From Candidatus Dormiibacterota bacterium (lineage in GTDB: Bacteria; Chloroflexota; Dormibacteria; Aeolococcales; Aeolococcaceae): a stretch of 18,373 nt of DNA. Positions 7,825 through 14,166 of this stretch are shown one piece after another. The DNA lies in contig JAFAJR010000316.1 in NCBI GenBank assembly GCA_019236085.1, positions 1-18,373 on the forward strand, read 5' to 3'. A model generated the notes under the pieces. That model did no database searches. It was not told the DNA's origin and saw only the letters and a program-made list of their open reading frames with translations. The stretch's first letter is position 1, and each line of letters begins with the position of its first letter. The position numbers were made by a program, and so were the translations under genes.

Positions 7825-9470
7825 GCATGCTGCGGCAGGTTCTCAAGGGGAGCAGCCGTCCACGACACAACGACTCGGCCTGGCTTCTCGACCCGCAGCG
7901 CCGCGGCGTGCCCAACCGCGACCGGATGCAGCGCCATGCCGACTCGGACGAGGTGGACCTGTGCATCGTCGGCGCCGGCGCAGGAGGCAGCGTTCTGGCA
8001 CAGCGTCTGGCGCGCCGTGGGTGGCGCGTGGTGGTGCTGGAGAGTGGGCGTTTCTGGGACCCGGACCGCGACTGGGTGAGCGACGAAGCCGGCTCCCACG
8101 GCCTGTACTGGACCGAGCAGCGCGTCATCGGCGGCACCGATCCCGTCGAACTTGGCAAGAACAACAGTGGCGAGGGCGTGGGCGGTTCGATGGTGCACTT
8201 CGCGGGCTACGCGCCGCGCTTCCATCCCTCCGATTTCGCCACCCGAAGTCGCGACGGCGTCGGGGCCGACTGGCCCATCAGCTACGCGGAGCTGAAGCCG
8301 CACTACGAAGACATGGAGCGCGAGCTGCCCGTGGCTGGGCAGCACTGGCCCTGGGGCGATCCGCACTCCTATCCACACTCGCCGCACCCGGTCTCCGGCG
8401 GCGCCGCCCGGGTGTGGCGCGGGGCGATGAAAGCGGGCATCGACATGCGCGTTGGGCCCGTCGCGATCACCAACGGCGTCATGGGCAACCGTCCCCACTG
8501 CATCTACCGCGGCTTCTGCCTGCAGGGCTGCAAGGTGGACGCGAAGGCGAGCCCGCTCGTGACACATCTGCCCGACGCCATCGAGCATGGGGCGGAGATC
8601 CGCGCAGACTGCCGCGCGGTTCGTGTCGAGATCGACAGCAACGGCAGAGCCGCCGGCGTGGTCTACGTCGATCGCACGACCGGTGATATGCGCATGCAGC
8701 GCGCGGCGGCGGTGGCGGTCGCCGGGTATTCCATCGAGACGCCACGGCTGCTGCTGCACTCCGTGAGCACCCAGTTCCCCGGCGGCCTGTGCAACAACGA
8801 GGATCAGGTGGGTCGCTACGTCATGGTGCAGGGTGCGTCCCAGGTGGCAGGGCGATTCCCGGATGAGGTGCGCTGCTACAAGGCGCCACCGCCGGAAGTG
8901 TCGTCGGAGCAGTTCTACGAGACCGATGCACGGCGTGGATTCGCACGCGGATTCGCGCTCCAGACGGTGTCACCGCTGCCCATAGCCTGGTCAGAGCACG
9001 TGCTCGCCGGCGGCCATTGGGGCGACGCACTGCGCGAGTACATGCGCGACTACAACCACTGGTTCGTCATGGGCGTGCTGTGCGAGCTGCTCCCCCGTCC
9101 CGGCAACCGCGTGACGCTGGCAGACGAGACCGACGCATACGGCGTCCCGGTAGCCAGGCTCGACTACACGCAGTGCGACAACGACCGGCGCAACATCGCG
9201 TTCGCCAAGGACGTGATGCACGAGATCTGGTTGCAAGCCGAAGCGCAGGACGTGCTCACCATCGACCGTTACGCGCACCTCATCGGGGGCTGCAGGATGG
9301 GCTTCTCCCCAGTTGACAGCGTCTGCGACAAGAACCAGCGCACCTGGGCCGTCCCGAACCTGTTCATCGCCGACGGGAGCGTCTGTCCCACGCAAGGGAG
9401 CGCAAACCCGGCGCTGACCATCATGGCGCTGAGCGCCAGGCTGGCTGACCATCTGAGCCACGCGGCGTAG
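7821..9470 (+). CDS. GMC-family flavoprotein oxidoreductase, dehydrogenase large subunit
   Basis: This 549-residue FAD enzyme has the dinucleotide-binding GAGAGGS (51-57) followed by VVVLESG. The C-terminus holds HLIGGCRMG with His486 and GSANPALT with Asn529. The 43-residue spacing equals that of the catalytic His-His/Asn pair in other GMC enzymes (for example glucose oxidase 516/559). A cysteine box around 227-237 (CIYRGFC-LQGC) matches the CxxCGxC..GC element of gluconate-dehydrogenase-like GMC proteins, but the second Cys is replaced by Arg230. It should oxidise an alcohol, polyol or sugar acid. No signal peptide is visible. The GTG start overlaps the stop of the subunit-3 gene; Met3 (7827) is an alternative. 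No cytochrome c subunit is encoded nearby, so the electron acceptor is unknown. Confidence 0.9.
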   Translation: MSMLRQVLKGSSRPRHNDSAWLLDPQRRGVPNRDRMQRHADSDEVDLCIVGAGAGGSVLAQRLARRGWRVVVLESGRFWDPDRDWVSDEAGSHGLYWTEQRVIGGTDPVELGKNNSGEGVGGSMVHFAGYAPRFHPSDFATRSRDGVGADWPISYAELKPHYEDMERELPVAGQHWPWGDPHSYPHSPHPVSGGAARVWRGAMKAGIDMRVGPVAITNGVMGNRPHCIYRGFCLQGCKVDAKASPLVTHLPDAIEHGAEIRADCRAVRVEIDSNGRAAGVVYVDRTTGDMRMQRAAAVAVAGYSIETPRLLLHSVSTQFPGGLCNNEDQVGRYVMVQGASQVAGRFPDEVRCYKAPPPEVSSEQFYETDARRGFARGFALQTVSPLPIAWSEHVLAGGHWGDALREYMRDYNHWFVMGVLCELLPRPGNRVTLADETDAYGVPVARLDYTQCDNDRRNIAFAKDVMHEIWLQAEAQDVLTIDRYAHLIGGCRMGFSPVDSVCDKNQRTWAVPNLFIADGSVCPTQGSANPALTIMALSARLADHLSHAA

Positions 9471-9475
9471 CCGCG
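9461..9475. terminator. Short inverted repeat at the GMC/NRAMP convergent junction
   Basis: CGCGGC-GTA-GCCGCG is a perfect 6-bp dyad covering the stop codon of the GMC gene, in a convergent gap of only 9 bp. It could slow both polymerases, but there is no T-run on either strand, so intrinsic termination is doubtful. Confidence 0.25.
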
Positions 9476-9479
9476 CCGC

Positions 9480-10895
9480 TCAGAGCGAGGTGATCAGCAG
9501 CGCCACAGCTGCGGCGCCCATCAGCCCCGCGGCGATCCAGGTGAGCACGCGGCTGCGCGTGCTGCTGACACGGCGCGACATGATCTTTTTGTCCGAGCCG
9601 ATCAGCGTAATGAGGACCAGCAGTGGCGGCGCCAGGATTCCGTTGATCACCGCTGTGAAGAACAGCGCCTGGATGGGGTTGATGCCCAGCAGATTGATGC
9701 CGACCCCGACGCCCAGCGACACCACGATCACCAGGTAGAAGGTGGGGCGGTATCTCGCCTTGTCTGCGAGCGTTCCCTTGAAGCCCAGCACCTCCTTCAA
9801 CGAGTACGCCGACGACGCGGCCAGCACCGGGATGGCCAGCAGGCCCGTGCCGATGAGCCCTACCGAGAACACGATGAACGCGACGGGACCTGCCAGGGGC
9901 TGAAGCGCTGATGCAGCCTGCTGGGCGCTCTGCACCTGGGTTACGCCGTGGGCGTGGAGCACAGCCGCAGAGGTGACGATGATGCAGTACATCACCAGCT
10001 GCGAGAAGGCCATGCCGGTCGTGACGTCGACGCGTGCTGCGCGAAGCTCGCGCGAGGTGACGCCCTTCCGGTCGCGGTGTCGCGTCATGCCTGCGGCCTT
10101 CATCTCGTCCACCTCCGATGACGCCTGCCAGAAGAAGAGATACGGCGAGATCGTGGTGCCGAGGACGGCAACGAGGCCGGCAATGTAGGCGGCGGAGAGG
10201 TGGATGTTGGGGACGACGGTGTTGAACAGCACGGTGAGCACGGGCGGATGCGACAGCACGACGGTGAACACGTAGGCGAACAGCGCCAGCGTCAGCCACT
10301 TGAAGATGCGAAAGATGTGGGCGTACGACATCGTCAGCTGCAGCACGCACATCAGGGCTGCAGCGGGCGCCAGGAGCCACAAGGCCTGGATGTGGCCCCG
10401 GCTGAGCAGCGCCCCGCCCGCGCCGATGGCGCCGAGGTCCGCGCCGACGTTGATCGTGTTGGCCACACAGAGCGCCACGGCCGCCACCACCACGACCGGC
10501 ATGGGGAACTTGCGTTTCAGCGCGACTCCCATCCCCTCACCGGTGTGGAGCGCGATCCGGGCGCAGAGCTCCTGGACGGCCACCATCAGCGGGAAGGTGA
10601 AGAGTGCGGTCCAGAGGAGCCCATAGCCGAACTGGCTGCCCACCTGGGAGTAGGTGCCGATGCCGGAGGGGTCGTCGTCGCTGGCGCCGGTGACCAGGCC
10701 GGGGCCCAGCAGCTGCAGGGCGCCGATCGGTCCCTTGCTCAGCGCCTCGTCGACCGAAGAGCGGCCGGCCGCCGGGGCGCCACTGGCGGCGGCGTCAGCG
10801 GCACTGCCCTTCTTGAGGCGGCGACGCGACGGGTCGCGTGGCTCCTGCTTGCCCGGCGCGAAAAGGCGGCGCAGCGGCTCGCCACGCAGATTCAT
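9480..10895 (-). CDS. NRAMP-family divalent metal transporter, atypical metal site
   Basis: This is an inner-membrane protein of 471 residues with about eleven helices. A polar N-terminal extension of about 55 residues is followed by GPGLVTGASDDDPSGIGTYSQ, the helix-1 unwound region. Classical NRAMP proteins have DPGN there; this one has DPSG. Helix 6 reads GTTISPYLFF where Mn/Fe transporters have the MPH motif, so the metal-selecting methionine is missing. It likely moves a divalent metal, but perhaps not Mn2+/Fe2+; Mg2+-type relatives with altered sites are known. ATG 10901 also opens the frame. I prefer 10895 because a TAGTGT box sits 9 nt before it, and transcription from that box would begin inside the first ATG. 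It is divergent from the small membrane protein gene and its dyad operator. Confidence 0.88.
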   Translation of the reverse strand: MNLRGEPLRRLFAPGKQEPRDPSRRRLKKGSAADAAASGAPAAGRSSVDEALSKGPIGALQLLGPGLVTGASDDDPSGIGTYSQVGSQFGYGLLWTALFTFPLMVAVQELCARIALHTGEGMGVALKRKFPMPVVVVAAVALCVANTINVGADLGAIGAGGALLSRGHIQALWLLAPAAALMCVLQLTMSYAHIFRIFKWLTLALFAYVFTVVLSHPPVLTVLFNTVVPNIHLSAAYIAGLVAVLGTTISPYLFFWQASSEVDEMKAAGMTRHRDRKGVTSRELRAARVDVTTGMAFSQLVMYCIIVTSAAVLHAHGVTQVQSAQQAASALQPLAGPVAFIVFSVGLIGTGLLAIPVLAASSAYSLKEVLGFKGTLADKARYRPTFYLVIVVSLGVGVGINLLGINPIQALFFTAVINGILAPPLLVLITLIGSDKKIMSRRVSSTRSRVLTWIAAGLMGAAAVALLITSL

Positions 10896-10904
10896 CTGCA
10901 TCTG

Positions 10905-10910
10905 ACACTA
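10905..10910 (-). promoter_or_regulatory. Candidate -10 box (TAGTGT) of the NRAMP gene
   Basis: TAGTGT on the minus strand is separated by exactly 9 nt from the ATG at 10895. No Shine-Dalgarno sequence is visible, so the mRNA may be leaderless. No clear -35 hexamer is seen 16-19 nt upstream. The box decides between the two closely spaced ATG codons (10901 and 10895). Confidence 0.4.
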
Positions 10911-10953
10911 ACCCGCGTGTACCGCCTGGGATCCGGCTTCTCTCAGGGAACTG

Positions 10954-10978
10954 TGAGCAAACCGGCACCGTTTGCACA
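10954..10978. promoter_or_regulatory. Dyad operator candidate between NRAMP and small membrane protein genes
   Basis: TGAGCAAAC-N7-GTTTGCACA is an inverted repeat whose arms pair at 8 of 9 positions, with a perfect core GCAAAC/GTTTGC. It overlaps the -35 region of the rightward promoter and lies about 55 bp upstream of the leftward NRAMP promoter. That is the position expected for a repressor site, and the neighbouring metal transporter suggests a metal-responsive regulator. The regulator itself is not in the window. Confidence 0.5.
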
Positions 10979-11000
10979 TGCCGGTGTGGCGGACTAGGCT
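10972..11000 (+). promoter_or_regulatory. Promoter of the small membrane protein gene
   Basis: TTGCAC (10972-10977), a 17-bp spacer and TAGGCT (10995-11000) resemble a sigma-70 promoter of a high-GC bacterium. Transcription would start near 11007 and give a leader of about 24 nt that carries the Shine-Dalgarno sequence AGAGGAG (11017-11023), 7 nt before the ATG at 11031. Confidence 0.5.
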
Positions 11001-11030
11001 GGCAGCGGTCGGACTCAGAGGAGAACGAAC

Positions 11031-11360
11031 ATGAGCAGCTTCGACGCCCCGCCTCCGCCCTACTTTGCCGACCCACCGCCGCCGCCGCCGCTGCGGCGTT
11101 CGCGCTTCGGCTGGTTGGTCGCGGCGGTAGTGCTGGCCGGCGCCGGCATCGGCGGCTATGCCATCGCCGAGGCGGTGAGCGCGACAACCGCGGCGTCGAG
11201 TGTCATCAACACCAGCGCCGAAGGATCGGCCAGCGTGCAGGCTGCCACCAATCCGCAGGCTGCGGCTTCCACCGCCACGCCGTCGCCGACGATGCACTGC
11301 CCGAACATGGGCGGCAGCTCGGGAAGCAGCACCAGCACCAGCGGGTACTTCCCCGGCTAG
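11031..11360 (+). CDS. Small proline-rich one-helix membrane protein
   Basis: This 109-residue protein has no recognised domain. The N-terminal 20 residues are rich in proline, then come RRSR and one hydrophobic helix (about 27-46), predicting a cytoplasmic N-terminus and an extracytoplasmic Ala/Ser/Thr-rich tail. Near the end is an isolated MHCPNM (88-93), where Met, His, Cys and Met could bind a metal such as copper. The start is well supported by a Shine-Dalgarno sequence and a promoter. It is divergent from the NRAMP gene and lies 61 bp upstream of the ECF sigma gene, so it may be a target or partner of that system. The coding call is good; the function is unknown. Confidence 0.75.
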   Translation: MSSFDAPPPPYFADPPPPPPLRRSRFGWLVAAVVLAGAGIGGYAIAEAVSATTAASSVINTSAEGSASVQAATNPQAAASTATPSPTMHCPNMGGSSGSSTSTSGYFPG

Positions 11361-11391
11361 CCAGAAGCCGTCAGGGGCGGATTCCAGAGAC

Positions 11392-11443
11392 TGGCCACTG
11401 CCGCTGTACGGTGTAACCACCGTGGGTACTCCGGCAGTGGCCA
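11392..11443. promoter_or_regulatory. Nested inverted repeat around the sigma-factor start
   Basis: The arms TGGCCACTGCCG (11392-11403) and CGGCAGTGGCCA (11432-11443) are perfect 12-bp inverted repeats separated by 28 bp. Inside lies a second perfect dyad, ACGGTG-TAAC-CACCGT (11408-11423), which covers the candidate -10 box and most of the GTG start at 11422. In DNA this could be an operator; in a read-through RNA it would fold over the start codon. No T-run follows, so it is not a standard terminator. Confidence 0.6.
11407..11412 (+). promoter_or_regulatory. Candidate -10 box (TACGGT) of the ECF sigma gene
   Basis: TACGGT ends 9 nt before the GTG at 11422, the same spacing seen at other starts in this window. 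It lies inside the nested dyad, so binding of a regulator there would block it. No -35 and no typical ECF-type autoregulatory promoter was recognised. Confidence 0.35.
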
Positions 11444-11967
11444 CCGACGCGCAGCGACCGGAGCGGCTCGAGGTGGTCCCGGGCGGCATTGCTGCCGGGA
11501 TCGACTGGGAGGCCGTGTACCGGGAGCACGTGGGCGCGGTCTATCGCTTCGTCTACAGCAGGGTGGGCAACCGGGCTGACGCCGAGGACGTCACGGCCAC
11601 GGTCTTCGAGCGGGCGCTGCCGCGGCTGCAGGCCGGAGCCGCGACCCTGCAGCTCCGCGTCTATCTGTACACCACCGCGCGAACCACCATCGCCGACTTC
11701 TGGCGCGACCGGCACGGCACGACCCTCCTCGACGAAGGACGTCCGGTCGCCGTGGTCGGATCCGACGACGAGAGCGAGGACCGCGACCAGGAGGTGGAGC
11801 GGGTGCTGAGCGTGCTGCCCGGCAACTATCGCGAGGTGCTGGAGCTGCGCTTCCTGCGCGGCTATTCGATCAAGGAGGCGGCGCAGGCGATGGGCACGTC
11901 GGCCGGCAACATCAAGGTGCTGCAGCTGCGGGCGCTGCGTCGCGCCGCCCAGGAGTTCGCGGGATGA
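11422..11967 (+). CDS. ECF-type RNA polymerase sigma factor
   Basis: This 181-residue sigma factor has only regions 2 and 4, as usual for the ECF group. Region 2 runs over about 28-70 (YREHVGAVYRFVYSR, then NRADAEDVTATVFERAL, the core-binding and -10-recognition part). Region 4 covers about 128-181: LPGNYREVLELRFLRGYSIKEAA and the recognition helix AGNIKVLQLRALRR. It directs RNA polymerase to a small set of promoters when released by its partner. The start is GTG 11422. GTG 11473, with a GGAG about 9 nt upstream, is a real alternative and would place the whole nested dyad in the leader. The last 4 nt overlap the Rieske gene (ATGA), the arrangement expected for a sigma/anti-sigma pair. Confidence 0.9.
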   Translation: MGTPAVATDAQRPERLEVVPGGIAAGIDWEAVYREHVGAVYRFVYSRVGNRADAEDVTATVFERALPRLQAGAATLQLRVYLYTTARTTIADFWRDRHGTTLLDEGRPVAVVGSDDESEDRDQEVERVLSVLPGNYREVLELRFLRGYSIKEAAQAMGTSAGNIKVLQLRALRRAAQEFAG

Positions 11968-12614
11968 GCGACAAGCAGCTGCACAAGGCCGTCGACGCGA
12001 TGCTGGCCGACAAGCGCATCCCCGGTGGGTCGCTGGATGACGACGAGGCGACCATGCTCCAGGCTGCGGCCCGCCTCCGGGGCTCGCGTCCTGACGCGGC
12101 CCAGCCGCGGCCGGACTTCGTCGATTCGCTTGCCAGGCGGCTGCGCAGGCGGCCCGTCTCGACCTCGCGGCGGTACTTCCTGCGCGGCGCCGGCATCGCC
12201 GCCGCTGCGGCGGCGGTGGGAGTGGGCGCTGACCGCATCCTGGATGCGACAGTCCTCGCCTCGCACCCCACCCAGGGCGCGACAGGAGGCATGCTCTCCC
12301 CCGACTCCGGGGTCTGGACCAAGGTCACCACGCTCACCGCCCTGCGCACCACGCCGGTGGTGCGGTTCGCCACCGGCTCGGTGACCGGCTTTGTGATCAG
12401 CAACCGCGGTGTTGTCACCGCGATCAGCGCCGTATGCACCCACCAGGGCTGCATCCTCTCGGCGGCCGCGGACAGCACCGAGCTGGTGTGTCCCTGCCAC
12501 GACCAGACCTTCGGTCTCGACGGGCGGCCGAACAGCGGCGACTACTACCTGCAGCCGCTGCCGGCGCTGCAGCACCGCGTGGACGGTGACGACGTCCTCG
12601 TCCTCGTGGTCTGA
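11964..12614 (+). CDS. Tat-anchored Rieske 2Fe-2S protein with anti-sigma-like N-terminus
   Basis: The 216-residue protein has three parts. Residues 1-65 are soluble and charged, ending PRPDFVDSLARRLRR, which resembles the juxtamembrane segment of many anti-sigma factors; there is no HxxxCxxC zinc motif. Residues 67-90 are a Tat-like signal/anchor, with SRRYFLRG followed by an Ala-rich helix. Residues about 115-216 form a Rieske domain with C158-T-H160-Q-G-C163 and C176-P-C178-H179. These give the four cluster ligands plus the two extra cysteines that form the disulfide in bc1-type Rieske proteins. The usual Ser and Tyr after the second box (CPCHGSxY) are Gln181 and Phe183, so a lowered redox potential is expected. 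Overlap with the sigma gene and the absence of any cytochrome b gene suggest a redox-sensing anti-sigma factor. Plain electron transfer remains possible. Confidence 0.85.
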   Translation: MSDKQLHKAVDAMLADKRIPGGSLDDDEATMLQAAARLRGSRPDAAQPRPDFVDSLARRLRRRPVSTSRRYFLRGAGIAAAAAAVGVGADRILDATVLASHPTQGATGGMLSPDSGVWTKVTTLTALRTTPVVRFATGSVTGFVISNRGVVTAISAVCTHQGCILSAAADSTELVCPCHDQTFGLDGRPNSGDYYLQPLPALQHRVDGDDVLVLVV

Positions 12615-12624
12615 CCGAGCATGT

Positions 12625-14166
12625 TCATGGAGCCGTCGGCAGCAGCCGTTCGTCGAGACGGCCGCCCTCGGCGATGTAGGCCAGCACCGCCCTGTCGGTC
12701 AGCCACTCCACCGGCGCCTGGTCGTCGGTCATCGGGTCTGCAGACCGCGCCGCCGGGCTGATCTCCCCGTCGACCAGCGGCGCCAGGGAAACTGCGGCCG
12801 GCGGCAGGGATTCCATCCGCAGCGGGATCGTGGCTGCGGTGATCGGCTCATCCAACCCCACGACGAGCTCATTGAAGCGCAGCGCCGGCCAGACCCAGGC
12901 CTGGGGGAAGGCGGCGGCGACGGTGCCGGCGATCGCCTGGACCAGGCGGTCGTCGCCGGGGACACGCTCGACGTTCAGCGCGATCGCCCCGCCGGGTTCC
13001 AGGTGGCTGCGCAGCAGGGAGAAAAACTCCTCGGTTGCCATGTAGAAGGGAATGTACGTCTGCCGGTAGGCATCGACCACGATGAGGTCGTAGCGCTGGG
13101 AGGTGGTGTCGAGGTAGGCACGGCCGTCAGCCGTGATGACGCGAAGCCCCGGTATGGTGTCCAGCCCCATGTACTGCCGGGCGAGCTCGGTGACCTCGGG
13201 GTCGAGCTCCACCCCGTCGATCCGGATGCCCGGATGCTCCGTGGCCAGGACCCGCGCCGTGGTGCCGCCGGCGTTGCCGATAACCAGCACCGATCGCAGC
13301 TGCCGGCTCATCAGCGGTGGCACCACCAGCGGCATGTCCCACTCCCCGCCGGTCAGCGCGGTCCAGCTGCGATAGACCGACTGGTCGGCAACCCCTTCGT
13401 CGAAGCGCATCACGACCTTGCCGGTGCTGTCGCGGACCACCTGCACGTACTGGTATTCGGTCTCGCGTTCCGCGATCACACCGATGCTGGGCTTGACCAG
13501 GCCCGGCGGGATCAGCAGCAACGCGGCGATGACAACAGCCAGCGGCGCAGCGGCGCGCAGCAGCAGTGGCAGCGAGGCCAGCGCCGCAGCCAGGGCGGCG
13601 ATCAGCAGCGTCCGCTGCGTGCCCACTGCAGGCACCAGGACCAGGGCCGAGCCGAAGGTGCCGGCGATGGCGCCGACTGTCGCGAGCGAGGAGAGCCGTC
13701 CACCGATGGTCCCGGCGCGGGTGACGTCGGTGATGGAGAGCCGCAGCGCAAAGGGCGACACCATGCCCAGCAGGGACACGGGGATGCTGAAGAGCGCGAG
13801 CACGGCGAAGAAGGAGCCCACGACGGCGCCGACGCTGAGCGCGGCGAACGCCTGCAGTGCCAGCTGCAGGAAGGGATGCGCCACGAACGGCAGCACCGCG
13901 GTCGCCGCCGCGGCGAGCAGCAGTACTGTGCCGAGCGCGCGGCGCGTCGGGTGGCGGTCGGCGATACGCCCTCCGAGCCAGTAGCCGACCGCCAAGTACA
14001 CCAGGATGAGGCCGATGACGTTCGCCCACACGACTGTGGAGTTGCCGAAGTACGGCCCGAGCAGACGCGAGGCGCAGATCTCCACCGCCAGCGACGCCGC
14101 CCCGGCGGTGAAGACCGCGACTGGCAGCACCGGCATGCCGCGCAGGGTACGGCTCGGGCCGGCCAT
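12625..14166 (-). CDS. Membrane-fused spermidine synthase-like protein
   Basis: The protein has 513 residues. The first about 215 form some seven hydrophobic helices beginning VAVFTAGAASLAVEI-CASRLLGPYFG, with WANVIGLILVYLAVGYWLGG, the MFS-like half of fused spermidine synthases. The C-terminal half is a Rossmann methyltransferase-type domain. VLVIGNAGGTTA (about residue 295) binds S-adenosyl compounds, VELDPE follows, and then VVDAYRQTYIPFYMATEEFF. Classical aminopropyltransferases have DSSDP where this has DAYRQ, so the second catalytic Asp is missing and polyamine synthesis is not assured. ATG 14166 keeps two arginines before helix 1. ATG 14136 is an alternative with TACCCT 7 nt upstream, and the frame stays open to 14319. 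It is convergent with the Rieske gene (10-bp gap). Confidence 0.85.
   Translation of the reverse strand: MAGPSRTLRGMPVLPVAVFTAGAASLAVEICASRLLGPYFGNSTVVWANVIGLILVYLAVGYWLGGRIADRHPTRRALGTVLLLAAAATAVLPFVAHPFLQLALQAFAALSVGAVVGSFFAVLALFSIPVSLLGMVSPFALRLSITDVTRAGTIGGRLSSLATVGAIAGTFGSALVLVPAVGTQRTLLIAALAAALASLPLLLRAAAPLAVVIAALLLIPPGLVKPSIGVIAERETEYQYVQVVRDSTGKVVMRFDEGVADQSVYRSWTALTGGEWDMPLVVPPLMSRQLRSVLVIGNAGGTTARVLATEHPGIRIDGVELDPEVTELARQYMGLDTIPGLRVITADGRAYLDTTSQRYDLIVVDAYRQTYIPFYMATEEFFSLLRSHLEPGGAIALNVERVPGDDRLVQAIAGTVAAAFPQAWVWPALRFNELVVGLDEPITAATIPLRMESLPPAAVSLAPLVDGEISPAARSADPMTDDQAPVEWLTDRAVLAYIAEGGRLDERLLPTAP

Noticed and set aside
7731..8759. 342-codon frame opposite the GMC gene, and a similar one at 6859-7767
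   Set aside because: Both mirror strong coding genes and contain no domain signal.
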